From an uncultured Erysipelotrichaceae bacterium (GTDB lineage: Bacteria > Bacillota_I > Bacilli_A > RF39 > UBA660), in contig CADAWN010000003.1 of the NCBI GenBank assembly GCA_902791625.1, forward strand, positions 45,808-109,807: a stretch of 64,000 nucleotides of DNA, read 5' to 3'. Of this stretch, positions 8,862 to 17,498 are shown piece after piece. Below the pieces are notes generated by a model. That model ran no database searches and was not told where the DNA came from. It saw nothing but the letters and a program-made list of their open reading frames with translations. The first letter of the stretch is position 1, and every line of letters begins with the position of its first letter. The position numbers and the translations under genes are program-made.

Positions 8862-10517
8862 ATGAGTCTAGATACAGTTAAAATAACAGTAGATGGAAAA
8901 GATTTTTATACTAAAAAAGGAACTACTTTGGAAGCAATAGCTAAAGAATTTGAAAAAGATTTTAAACATCCAATATTAGTTGCTAAAGCAAATAATTCTT
9001 TAAAAGAATTAAATTATAAAGTAGAAAAACCTAAAAACATAACTTTTTTAGATTTAACTAGTAAAGAAGGAAATAAAATACATATTAATACACTTGTATT
9101 CATTCTTTCAGTTGCAGTAAAAGAATTATATGGAATTAAATATGATATTTGTTCTAGACATTCTATAGATAAAGGACTATACATTGGAACTAATTTTGTT
9201 CTAACTGAAAGTAGACTAGAAGATATTAAGAAAAAGATGGAAGAAATAATAAACGAAGAAAGACCAATTGCTAAGCTAAATGTTGATAGATTAGAAGCTA
9301 GAGATTACTTTAGTAAAATAGGAGATAAGTCTAAAGTTAATATTTTAAAGTATACTACTAATTCATATATAACTTTATATAAATTGGGTAACTATTATGA
9401 TTATTTTTATACTAGAATGCCAATAAATACTAAATATGTTAAAGAATTTGACTTAACATATATTTCAAAAGATGGCTTAGTACTAAGATTCCCAACTATA
9501 TATAATAGTGATACTATAAAAGAATATCAAGATCATCCAGGTATGTTTAAAGCATTTAAAGATTGTTCAGATTGGGCTAAAAATATGAATGTAACAGATG
9601 CATCTTTACTAAATGATGTTGTATCTACTGGAAAGATAGATGAGTTTATTCGTATAAATGAAGCTAAACAAAATAATGAGTTATTAGAACTAGCTAAAAG
9701 AATTAAAAATAATGGTGAACTAAAAGCAGTATTACTTGCTGGACCATCTTCATCTGGTAAAACAACTACATCTAAAAAATTATGTATGTTTTTAAAATCA
9801 TTTGGAGTAAAACCCTTAGTTATTTCTATGGATGACTATTTTGTAGAAAGAGAAGAAACTCCAGTTGATGAAAATGGAAAACCTGATTATGAATGTTTAG
9901 AAGCAGTAGATTTAAAACTATTGGATAAACAATTACAAGAATTAGTAAGTGGTGAAGAAGTAACACTTCCTACATATAATTTCTTAACAGGAAAAAAAGA
10001 ATTTAAAGAAAAAGCTAAACTAGACCCTAATGGAATTATAGTTATGGAAGGTATTCATGCACTTGATGATAAAATATTAAAGAATAGTAATGGTAAAAAT
10101 GTATTTAGAATATATATATCTGCTCTTACAGAATTAAATATAGATAATCATAATTGTATTTCAACAACAAGTAATAGATTACTAAGAAGAATAGTAAGAG
10201 ATAATAAAACTCGCGGACATAGTGTTCAAAAAACATTATCTTCATGGGGTGAAGTAAGAACAGGAGAAGAAAAATATATTTTCCCTTATCAAGATAACGC
10301 AGATTATGTATTTAACTCTGGATTACTATATGAAATAGGAATACTAAAAACATATGTTGAACCACTACTTTATTCAGTAGATCCAAGAGATAGTTGTTAT
10401 GAAGAAGCTAAAAGATTAATTAACTTCTTAGGTTTCTTCTTACCAATACCAGCTGATGCAATACCACAAGATTCAGTATTAAGAGAATTTATTGGAGGAA
10501 GTTGTTTTTACGAATAA
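8862..10517 (+). CDS. TGS-domain nucleoside (uridine) kinase-like protein
   Basis: 551 residues from the ATG at 8862, chosen over the GTG at 8853 because GAGGGTG (8849-8855) is the ribosome site. Residues about 1-65 resemble a TGS domain, followed by a ThrRS-like second domain (HSIDKGLYIG). The C-terminal half is a uridine-kinase/phosphoribulokinase-type P-loop kinase: Walker A GPSSSGKTT (294-302), ISMDDYFVER, a FLTGKKEF substrate loop, and IVMEGIHAL. The fusion is common in Firmicutes and Thermotogae and is annotated as nucleoside kinase; the physiological substrate is not settled. It stands alone between clpP and the transglutaminase-like gene. Confidence 0.88.
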   Translation: MSLDTVKITVDGKDFYTKKGTTLEAIAKEFEKDFKHPILVAKANNSLKELNYKVEKPKNITFLDLTSKEGNKIHINTLVFILSVAVKELYGIKYDICSRHSIDKGLYIGTNFVLTESRLEDIKKKMEEIINEERPIAKLNVDRLEARDYFSKIGDKSKVNILKYTTNSYITLYKLGNYYDYFYTRMPINTKYVKEFDLTYISKDGLVLRFPTIYNSDTIKEYQDHPGMFKAFKDCSDWAKNMNVTDASLLNDVVSTGKIDEFIRINEAKQNNELLELAKRIKNNGELKAVLLAGPSSSGKTTTSKKLCMFLKSFGVKPLVISMDDYFVEREETPVDENGKPDYECLEAVDLKLLDKQLQELVSGEEVTLPTYNFLTGKKEFKEKAKLDPNGIIVMEGIHALDDKILKNSNGKNVFRIYISALTELNIDNHNCISTTSNRLLRRIVRDNKTRGHSVQKTLSSWGEVRTGEEKYIFPYQDNADYVFNSGLLYEIGILKTYVEPLLYSVDPRDSCYEEAKRLINFLGFFLPIPADAIPQDSVLREFIGGSCFYE

Positions 10518-10549
10518 CTTTCTTTTAATATAAAGAAAGGAGTACTAAT

Positions 10550-11854
10550 ATGCTAATAGATAATCCACTTAATAAAAGATATGATATAGATGAAATAGAA
10601 AAATTAATGTTTGATGATTTTAATTCTAAATCAGAAGAATTGTACAGGATGTCATGTGAAGAAATAGTAATAGATTCTAATGCATCAGAAAAAGAAATAG
10701 AAGATTTGAAGAATATTAATCATAAATTAAGAAAGTGCGAAATTTTAGTAAAAGATAATGAAAAGAATAGTATTGAAAAAGTAAAAAAAATTGTAGATAT
10801 ATTAGTAGATAATAATCAATACGTAATTTTAAAAATATTTAAAGAAAAAGATTTTCCTTTTAGTGAATTTAAAAATACTAAATATATAAACAAAGTAAAA
10901 ATAGGAGATTTTCAATATGGTGTTGAAATTTCACAAGCTATAAGAACAGATGAGTTATTAAATATTTTTGTTAAAGATATAAAAGAATCAAATTTAAGTC
11001 CATTTGAAAAATATATTAGTGTTTATAATATCGTAAAAAAGTATAAACAGTATAATGAAACACCAGGAGAAGTAACTGATGAAAAGATGAAATCAAGAAA
11101 TATTTATAATATACTTTTTAATGATTATATGGTGTGTGTTGGGTATTCAGAAATGTTGAAAGCTCTATGTAATAAAATAGATATACCATGTACATCTATA
11201 GATTGTTATATGAATGAATCAGTGTTAGAAGGAAAAGAATTTGATGATAAAGCATATGTTGGTCATGAAAGAAATATGGTATATTTAAAAGATCCTAAGT
11301 ATAATCTAGATGGTTATTATTATGCAGATGCTTGTTGGGATAATTTCTTGGATAAAGATAGCTACACTTATCTTGCTTTAACACCTAGAGAAATAACTAA
11401 TATATCAGTTAAACCTTTAAAAATGCAAACGGAAGATTTATTAGATGTTGATAATATAGATGAATTTCTAAGAAAACTTAATTATTTACCTTCTTATAGT
11501 TTTAATGATTTAATTGAACTTATTAAAAATATAGATTCAGAGTATTATGAAGAAATTAGAGAAAAATATGATTTGAGTGGACTATTTATAAAAAAAGATC
11601 CAAAACTAATAGCTGATTTATATACTCATATTCAGTCTAAAACTAAGAATAAAGAAATAGATGGTAAAACAATTGAAAGAGCAGTAAGAACTGTTCATAA
11701 AAGAATATATCCTGATCTTTCTCAGGAAAAAAGAATTGATGATTTAGTAGATATGTTAGTATATAATGATATACGTGCAGAACAAGAAAAAATAGAAAAA
11801 ACTAATGATGAGGGAACCGAAGTAATTGGTATAGGAGATAAATTTAAATTTTAA
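10550..11854 (+). CDS. Transglutaminase-fold cytosolic protein
   Basis: 434 residues, no signal peptide or membrane segment. The middle carries a transglutaminase-like catalytic core: Cys196 in MVCVGYSEML, His239 in VGHERNMVYL and Asp260 in YYYADACWDN, in the order and context of the Cys-His-Asp triad. The N- and C-terminal thirds are lysine- and acid-rich and unrecognised. Bacterial members of this fold act as proteases, amidases or cross-linkers; the substrate cannot be told here. Ribosome site AAAGGAG precedes the ATG. It is the last gene before the secG promoter. Confidence 0.65.
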   Translation: MLIDNPLNKRYDIDEIEKLMFDDFNSKSEELYRMSCEEIVIDSNASEKEIEDLKNINHKLRKCEILVKDNEKNSIEKVKKIVDILVDNNQYVILKIFKEKDFPFSEFKNTKYINKVKIGDFQYGVEISQAIRTDELLNIFVKDIKESNLSPFEKYISVYNIVKKYKQYNETPGEVTDEKMKSRNIYNILFNDYMVCVGYSEMLKALCNKIDIPCTSIDCYMNESVLEGKEFDDKAYVGHERNMVYLKDPKYNLDGYYYADACWDNFLDKDSYTYLALTPREITNISVKPLKMQTEDLLDVDNIDEFLRKLNYLPSYSFNDLIELIKNIDSEYYEEIREKYDLSGLFIKKDPKLIADLYTHIQSKTKNKEIDGKTIERAVRTVHKRIYPDLSQEKRIDDLVDMLVYNDIRAEQEKIEKTNDEGTEVIGIGDKFKF

Positions 11855-11883
11855 TTGCCAAAACCTTTATTTTATGGTAATAT
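11855..11883 (+). promoter_or_regulatory. secG promoter
   Basis: TTGCCA (11855-11860), 17-base spacer, TAATAT (11878-11883); starts immediately after the previous stop codon and 27 bases before the secG ATG. Confidence 0.7.
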
Positions 11884-11910
11884 ATTACTAGTCGAGAAAC
11901 GGAGGCATAT

Positions 11911-12123
11911 ATGAAAGTATTTTTATTAGTAATATCAATCCTATTAATTATAATAGTTTTACTTCAAAGTGGTAAATCAGGAGATGCTGCTAAGATATTA
12001 TCTGGTGGTAATAGTGATTTATTCTCTAAGAGAAAAGAAAGAGGAACAGAACTAGCTTTAACTAGAATTACATTTGTATTAGGTATTACATTTTTTATAA
12101 TTTGTTTAGTATCTTCTTTTTAG
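11911..12123 (+). CDS. secG: Protein translocase subunit SecG
   Basis: 70 residues with two membrane segments (about 2-19 and 50-68) joined by a polar loop. The pattern VLLQSGKSGDAAKILSGG is typical of SecG, the small auxiliary subunit of the SecYEG channel. Ribosome site CGGAGG. The order secG, rnr, smpB, ssrA is conserved in Bacilli and supports the call. Confidence 0.93.
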   Translation: MKVFLLVISILLIIIVLLQSGKSGDAAKILSGGNSDLFSKRKERGTELALTRITFVLGITFFIICLVSSF

Positions 12124-12142
12124 ACCGTAAGGTCTTTTTTTT
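12122..12142 (+). terminator. secG terminator
   Basis: AGACC (12122-12126), GTAA tetraloop, GGTCT (12131-12135), then eight T. Overlaps the secG stop. Confidence 0.8.
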
Positions 12143-12143
12143 C

Positions 12144-12172
12144 TTGGTATTTTAAGTACAATTTGTTATAAT
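12144..12172 (+). promoter_or_regulatory. rnr operon promoter
   Basis: TTGGTA (12144-12149), 17-base spacer, TATAAT (12167-12172); 19 bases before the ATG at 12192. It would drive rnr, the CapA-like gene and smpB, which are separated by single bases. Confidence 0.65.
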
Positions 12173-12191
12173 ATAGTTGAAGGTGAAGAGT

Positions 12192-14294
12192 ATGAAGGAC
12201 AAGGTTGTTGAAGTATTAAAAGAAAGTGATAAAGCACTTACTATTTATGATATACAAGATAAATTAGGAATAAAAGAAATAGATGATATAAAAGAGTTAC
12301 AAAGTATTTTAAATAACTTAGAAAAAGAAGCTATTATCTATCATTCTAATAAAGATAGATATATGATGTTAGAAGATAGTCACCTACATAGAGGAATAAT
12401 GAGAGCTAATAAGAAAGGTTTTGGATTTGTTGATATAGACAATTCAGAAACTGATGTATATGTTAGTGAAGATAATATGAATGGTGCTCTTCATGATGAT
12501 ATAGTATTAGTAGAAATAACTAGTAAAAAAGGAATAGATAGACCAGAAGGAAGAGTATTAAGAATAGTAGAAAGAAAAAATGATACTTATGTTGGAGAAA
12601 TTAACTTTAAAAAAGATAAAGGAATAGTATCTCTAGATGATAATAAGTTAAGAATTAAAGTACAAGTACCAAAAGATAAAACTATGAATGCTGTAGATGG
12701 ACATAAAGTAGTAGTTAAACTTGGTAAAAGAATAGACAATCATACTTTTCAAGGTGAAGTAATAGAAATAATTGGACATAAGAATGATCCAGGAATAGAT
12801 ATTTTATCAATAGTTAAAAAATATAATATAGAAACTGATTTACCAGATGATGTTAAAGTTGAATTAAAAGATTTTCCTAATGAAGTAACAGAAGAAGAAA
12901 TTAAAGGTAGACGTGATTTACGTAACGAAGTTATATTTACTATTGATGGTGATGATACTAAAGATATAGATGATGCAATATCAATTAAGAGAAAGAATAA
13001 TGGTAATTATATATTAGGAGTACATATCGCAGATGTAAGTTATTATGTTAAAGAAGGAAGCCCACTAGATAATGATGCAATGGAAAGAGGTACTTCTGTA
13101 TACTTAGTAGATAGAGTTATACCAATGCTTCCACATGAACTATCTAACGGAATATGTTCACTTAATCCAAATGTTGATAGACTTGCAATATCATGTGTAA
13201 TGGAATTTAACGCACAAGGAAGACAAGTAAATTATGAAATATTTGAAAGTGTAATTAGATCAAATATTCAAATGACTTATAAAAAAGTGAATCAAGTATT
13301 AGAAGAAAATAAGGTTCCAGAAGGATATGAAAAGTTTGTTAAAGACTTAAAATTAATGCATGAACTTGCTGATATTTTAAGACATGAAAAAGAAAATAGA
13401 GGATATATTGATTTTAAAGTAGATGAAGCTAAGATTTTAGTAGATGAAGATTGTGTTCCATATGAAGTAACACTTAGAAATAGAGGAACAGGAGAAAGAC
13501 TAATAGAAGATTTTATGATTGCAGCTAATGAATGTGTTGCAACTCATATTTACTTTATGAATCTACCATTTATATACCGTGTACATGAAATGCCAAAAGA
13601 AGAAAGAATAAGAGAATTCTTAAGCTTTATAGGTACACTTGGATACAATACTACAGGTAATTTAAAAGAAAATACTCCTAAAAATATTCAAAAACTAATT
13701 AAGTTATTAGAGGATAAAAAAGAGTTTAAAATACTATCAAGCTTACTACTTAGAAGTATGCAGAAAGCTGAGTATAAACCAATTAACTTAGGTCACTTTG
13801 GACTAGCAAGTAAATGTTATACACACTTTACCTCACCAATAAGACGTTATCCAGATACTACTGTTCATAGACTTTTAAGAACTTATCTCTTTAATAATAA
13901 GTTAGATGATGGTACAATAAGACATTGGGAAGATAAATTAGTATATATAGCTGATCACTCTTCAGCTAAAGAAAGAGCAAGTATTAACTGTGAAAGAGAA
14001 GTTGAAGATATGAAGATGGCTGAATATATGGAAAAACATATTGGTGAAGAATTTGAAGGAATGATATCATCAGTTATGAGTTTTGGTATGTTTGTTGAGT
14101 TAGATAATTTAATTGAAGGATTAGTATCTGTTAAAGATATGAAAGGATTCTTTAATTATAATGAAGAAAGAATGTCTTTAACTAATGAAAAAAGTGGAGA
14201 AAAGTACATAATTGGAGATAGGGTAATAGTTAAAGTAATAAGAGCTTCAAAAGACGAGAAAACAATAGATTTTGAAATAGTAAAGAAGGTGTAG
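12192..14294 (+). CDS. rnr: Ribonuclease R
   Basis: 700 residues. RNase R is a processive 3'-5' exoribonuclease able to unwind structured RNA; it also degrades non-stop mRNAs released by tmRNA. Domains in order: N-terminal winged helix (about 1-60), cold-shock OB domains (RANKKGFGFVDI), RNB catalytic domain with GDDTKDIDDAIS (253-264) holding the metal-binding aspartates, and a C-terminal S1 domain (EFEGMISSVMSFGMFVEL). The ATG at 12192 has AAGGTGA 5 bases upstream; an in-frame TTG at 12177 overlaps that site and is rejected. A diverged second copy lies at 26347-28554. Confidence 0.95.
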   Translation: MKDKVVEVLKESDKALTIYDIQDKLGIKEIDDIKELQSILNNLEKEAIIYHSNKDRYMMLEDSHLHRGIMRANKKGFGFVDIDNSETDVYVSEDNMNGALHDDIVLVEITSKKGIDRPEGRVLRIVERKNDTYVGEINFKKDKGIVSLDDNKLRIKVQVPKDKTMNAVDGHKVVVKLGKRIDNHTFQGEVIEIIGHKNDPGIDILSIVKKYNIETDLPDDVKVELKDFPNEVTEEEIKGRRDLRNEVIFTIDGDDTKDIDDAISIKRKNNGNYILGVHIADVSYYVKEGSPLDNDAMERGTSVYLVDRVIPMLPHELSNGICSLNPNVDRLAISCVMEFNAQGRQVNYEIFESVIRSNIQMTYKKVNQVLEENKVPEGYEKFVKDLKLMHELADILRHEKENRGYIDFKVDEAKILVDEDCVPYEVTLRNRGTGERLIEDFMIAANECVATHIYFMNLPFIYRVHEMPKEERIREFLSFIGTLGYNTTGNLKENTPKNIQKLIKLLEDKKEFKILSSLLLRSMQKAEYKPINLGHFGLASKCYTHFTSPIRRYPDTTVHRLLRTYLFNNKLDDGTIRHWEDKLVYIADHSSAKERASINCEREVEDMKMAEYMEKHIGEEFEGMISSVMSFGMFVELDNLIEGLVSVKDMKGFFNYNEERMSLTNEKSGEKYIIGDRVIVKVIRASKDEKTIDFEIVKKV

Positions 14295-14295
14295 T

Positions 14296-15498
14296 ATGAC
14301 AAAAGTAAAGAAAAGAAAAATGAAGAAATCAGCTAAAATAATTATTTTCTTTTCTATAATCTTAATAGGAGTAGGCGTAGGACTAGAATATAGAAATTAT
14401 AAAAATAAAGATAATAAACCAACACCTAAGAAGGAAGTAAAAAAAGAAGTAAAGAAAGAAAAAGATTATAAAGCATCAATTGTAATGGTTGGAGATGCCC
14501 TAATACACTGGGGTGTTTATAATGATGCTAAACAAAGTGATGGATCATATGATTTTAAGCCACAATTATCAGAAATAAAGCCAATTTCATCAAAATATGA
14601 TCTAGCATATTATAATCAAGAAACAGTTCTAGGGGGTACTGCTTTAGGTGTTGCAAGCTATCCTAGATTTAATTCACCTCAAGAAGTAGGAGATGCATTC
14701 TTAGATGCAGGATTTAATATGGTAAGTTTAGCTACTAATCATACAATGGATAAGGGTGAAGCTGGAGTATTAAAATCAGTTGAATACTGGAAGAAAAAGG
14801 AAAATGTCGCAGTATCAGGACAATGGAGTAGTTTTGAAGAAAGAAATGCTTCAGTTGCCAAAATATATGAAAAAAATAATATTAAATATGCATTTATCTC
14901 ATATACTATATGGACTAATGGTTTAAATACACCAGCTGGTAAAGAATATTTAAATAATGTTTATAGTGATGAAAAAGCAAAAGCTGATATTGAATCTGTA
15001 AGAGATAAAGTAGACTTTGTAATAGTAGCTATGCACTGGGGTACTGAATACTCATTTAAAGTAGATCAAAAACAAACAGAAATAGCTAATTATTTATCTA
15101 GTTTAGGAGTAGATTTAATAATAGGAGCTCATCCACATGTTATTCAAACAGTTGAATATATAAATGATGGAAAGACTTTTGTAGTATACTCTTTAGGTAA
15201 CTTTATAAGTGATCAAAATGATGTAGATAACTTTACTGGTTTAATGTTTGAAGTAACACTACATAAACATGTAGATTTAAAAGATCAAGTAACAAATAAA
15301 GTAATTGATCCAAAAGCAGAACTTATTTATACTACAACTTCTAGAACTAGAGGATATAATACTAACTTTAAAGTAGTACCATATCCTAAACTAAATAATT
15401 CACAACTTAATAATTATCAAACATATTATGAAAAGTATAAAGCAATTGTTAATGAGAGATATCCAAACTTAACATGGGGATTAACACACGAGGTATAA
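14296..15498 (+). CDS. CapA-family (PGA_cap) membrane-anchored phosphoesterase-like protein
   Basis: 400 residues. A signal anchor at about 13-30 is followed by a Lys-rich linker and then the CapA/PGA_cap domain of the calcineurin-like superfamily: VMVGDALIHWG, YNQETVLGG, FNMVSLATNHTMDKG, AMHWGTEYSF, IIGAHPHVIQ and VYSLGNFISDQ. CapA proteins are linked to poly-gamma-glutamate capsule or related surface polymers; no other capsule genes are nearby, so the polymer is unknown. It begins one base after rnr and ends one base before smpB, an odd insertion into a conserved RNA quality-control operon. Confidence 0.85.
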   Translation: MTKVKKRKMKKSAKIIIFFSIILIGVGVGLEYRNYKNKDNKPTPKKEVKKEVKKEKDYKASIVMVGDALIHWGVYNDAKQSDGSYDFKPQLSEIKPISSKYDLAYYNQETVLGGTALGVASYPRFNSPQEVGDAFLDAGFNMVSLATNHTMDKGEAGVLKSVEYWKKKENVAVSGQWSSFEERNASVAKIYEKNNIKYAFISYTIWTNGLNTPAGKEYLNNVYSDEKAKADIESVRDKVDFVIVAMHWGTEYSFKVDQKQTEIANYLSSLGVDLIIGAHPHVIQTVEYINDGKTFVVYSLGNFISDQNDVDNFTGLMFEVTLHKHVDLKDQVTNKVIDPKAELIYTTTSRTRGYNTNFKVVPYPKLNNSQLNNYQTYYEKYKAIVNERYPNLTWGLTHEV

Positions 15499-15499
15499 T

Positions 15500-15940
15500 A
15501 TGGAAATTGAAAACAGACAAGCAAGGCACAATTATTTTATAGAAGATACATATGAATGTGGTATAGTTCTAAAAGGTACTGAAATAAAATCTGTACGTGC
15601 TGGTAAATGTAATTTAAGAGATAGCTATGGAATAGTTAAGAATAATGAAGTATATCTTTTAAATATGTTTATTTCTTCTTATAAAGAAGCAAGTATATAT
15701 AATGTATCAGAAACTAGAACTAGAAAATTATTACTTCATAAGAAAGAAATAAAAAAGATAAAAGAAGATATTGAACAAAAAGGTTTAACTCTTATACCTT
15801 TAAAACTATATTTTAAAGGTTCTAATGTTAAGATAGAACTTGGAGTATGTAAAGGTAAAAAGAATTATGATAAGAGAGAAACTATAAAACAAAGAGATGA
15901 AAAAAGAGAAGTTGCTAAATTATTAAAGAATAGATATTAA
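15500..15940 (+). CDS. smpB: SsrA-binding protein SmpB
   Basis: 146 residues. SmpB binds the tRNA-like end of tmRNA and places it in the ribosomal A site for trans-translation. Motifs: NRQARHNYFIEDTYECGIVL, GTEIKSVRAGKCNLRDSY, and a basic tail (GKKNYDKRETIKQRDEKRE). It directly precedes ssrA. Confidence 0.96.
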   Translation: MEIENRQARHNYFIEDTYECGIVLKGTEIKSVRAGKCNLRDSYGIVKNNEVYLLNMFISSYKEASIYNVSETRTRKLLLHKKEIKKIKEDIEQKGLTLIPLKLYFKGSNVKIELGVCKGKKNYDKRETIKQRDEKREVAKLLKNRY

Positions 15941-15988
15941 AGTATAAAAAATGTATATATCTTTCATAAATAATAATATAAAGTAGAT

Positions 15989-16014
15989 AAAGGTTCTATT
16001 TCAGGACCTTTTTT
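15989..16014 (+). terminator. smpB operon terminator
   Basis: AAAGGTTC (15989-15996) pairs with GGACCTTT (16004-16011), one G-T wobble, followed by T residues. Confidence 0.7.
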
Positions 16015-16015
16015 C

Positions 16016-16044
16016 TTTACTTTTTACTTATTTTTTTGTATAAT
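16016..16044 (+). promoter_or_regulatory. ssrA promoter
   Basis: TTTACT (16016-16021), 17-base spacer, perfect TATAAT (16039-16044); the mature tmRNA 5' end is 9 bases downstream. Confidence 0.75.
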
Positions 16045-16052
16045 CTCCTCAT

Positions 16053-16432
16053 GGGGATGCAATGGTTTCGACGGTATTATTATCGCATAGATGGCAAGTC
16101 GAGTGCTTACGTAAAAAGCAAAAAGCAATAAATGCAAACAAAGTAAAAAATGCTTTAGCTAATTTATTTGGTTCTAAGAACCAAGAATTAGCTTTCGCCT
16201 AATTAATTAAAAGGCAAGCGTCTCTACTATTTTTACCTAGCAAATAGATAGGGATTCATTTTATAGGTTATAGCTATCTTTTGCCTAGAAGATAGAAAGA
16301 ATAATCAGGCTGGTACATTTATTTTGTCGTTAACTACTTGATAAGTGTATAAGATTATTTAGTTAACTAAACTTGTAGAGGTTTATGTAGAGGTAATATC
16401 GGACAGGAGTTCAATTCTCCTCATCTCCACCA
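16053..16432 (+). ncRNA. ssrA: tmRNA (10Sa RNA)
   Basis: The 5' GGGGATG and 3' CATCTCC close the tRNA-like acceptor stem with one G-U pair; the 3' A-CCA is encoded. GGTTTCGACGG near the 5' end and the T arm GGACAGGAGTTCAATTCTCC are typical. The tag frame can be read from GCA at 16134 to TAA at 16200: 22 residues starting ANKVKNALAN and ending QELAFA, rather than the LAA end common in bacteria. The AFA end resembles Mollicutes tags. Works with SmpB (adjacent), RNase R and ClpP to rescue stalled ribosomes. Confidence 0.95.
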
Positions 16433-16444
16433 TCATCTCCACCA
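16421..16444 (+). repeat. Tandem duplication of the ssrA 3' end
   Basis: The 12-mer TCATCTCCACCA, which forms the acceptor strand and CCA of tmRNA (16421-16432), is repeated exactly at 16433-16444. This may be slippage or a remnant attachment site; ssrA 3' ends are common integration targets. Confidence 0.85.
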
Positions 16445-16457
16445 TTATTGAATTATT

Positions 16458-16482
16458 CGAACTTTTCTAGTTCGTTTTTTTT
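16458..16482 (+). terminator. ssrA terminator
   Basis: CGAAC (16458-16462), 7-base loop, GTTCG (16470-16474), then eight T. Confidence 0.8.
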
Positions 16483-16564
16483 ATTTTTGGTATACTTTAC
16501 ACAATAATCAAAAAAATAATTAAAATCTCTAAATAAGTGATACAATTATAATAGAGGTGAACTT

Positions 16565-17143
16565 ATGAACGATAACAATGATAAAAAAAGATATTGTCCT
16601 AATTGTGGAGCTCCTTTAACATCAGAAATATGTCCATATTGTAATGGTGTAACTGGTGTAGAAACACAAGATTTGGTTATGGAATATCCAGTAATTCAAT
16701 GTAAGGAAGCTAATTTAACCTTTATTACTTCTACATTTTTTATAATTTTTGGAGCCTTTTTTATACTTATAGGAGTAGGAGTACCATTAGCACTTATGTT
16801 TTCTATGAATGAAATTGATATCATGCTTCCAATGGTTATAGTTATATTTGGTGGTATAGGATTAGGAACAATAATATTTGGACTTAATAGAGTAATAAGA
16901 AATAAAAAAGTTAAAACATATGGAAAAGAAATAGATGCAACTGTATATGGATATATGAATGATCAATATCAGGGTGATGCAGAAGTAGTAAAATTACTTG
17001 TAGATACAAATGAAGGTAAAAAATTCATTTTATATCAAACAGGAAAAAATACAAAACCATATAAAATTAACAGTACAATAAAGCTATTAGTATATAAAGA
17101 TATGTTCTTAATAAAAGAAGATAATAAATACTATTTTCAATAA
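16565..17143 (+). CDS. Zinc-ribbon membrane protein
   Basis: 192 residues. An N-terminal zinc ribbon (CPNCGAPL at residues 10-13, then CPYC) is followed by two membrane segments (about 54-80 and 90-112), a short basic loop, and a C-terminal beta-rich domain of about 75 residues resembling DUF3592-like modules. Ribosome site GAGGTGAAC. Function unknown; zinc ribbon plus two-helix membrane proteins are common in Firmicutes. It has its own TATAAT-like -10 just upstream (16547-16552). Confidence 0.7.
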   Translation: MNDNNDKKRYCPNCGAPLTSEICPYCNGVTGVETQDLVMEYPVIQCKEANLTFITSTFFIIFGAFFILIGVGVPLALMFSMNEIDIMLPMVIVIFGGIGLGTIIFGLNRVIRNKKVKTYGKEIDATVYGYMNDQYQGDAEVVKLLVDTNEGKKFILYQTGKNTKPYKINSTIKLLVYKDMFLIKEDNKYYFQ

Positions 17144-17181
17144 TAAAATTTATGGTATAATGATGATAAGGAGATAAGGTT

Positions 17182-17439
17182 ATGAATTTAGAACAGGAAG
17201 TACTTAAAATTCAAGAAAGAAATAAAAGAGTAGAATTAGATAAATCATGGGAGACTAGTTGGTTAAGAAGAATTTGTATAATGATCTTAACTTATATTGT
17301 AGTTATTGTTTATTCTTATCTAATTAGAAAGTATGATAATATCTTTCTAACTTCTTTAGTTCCTGTAATAGGTTTTACTTTATCTACACTATCATTAAAA
17401 GCAGTTAGAAAAATATGGGAGAAACTATCTAAAAAATAG
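17182..17439 (+). CDS. Small two-helix membrane protein
   Basis: 85 residues: a charged N-terminal amphipathic segment, then two membrane helices (about 28-48 and 53-70) and a basic tail. Ribosome site AAGGAG (17168-17173). No known function. A strong terminator follows, so it is probably expressed alone or with the zinc-ribbon gene 38 bases upstream. Confidence 0.65.
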   Translation: MNLEQEVLKIQERNKRVELDKSWETSWLRRICIMILTYIVVIVYSYLIRKYDNIFLTSLVPVIGFTLSTLSLKAVRKIWEKLSKK

Positions 17440-17443
17440 TATT

Positions 17444-17475
17444 AATCAATCTTTTTGGATTGATTTTTATTTTTG
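17444..17475 (+). terminator. Rho-independent terminator
   Basis: AATCAATC (17444-17451), 6-base loop, GATTGATT (17458-17465), T-rich tail. Confidence 0.75.
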
Positions 17476-17498
17476 TTAATAATAGGAGGAGTAAATTT

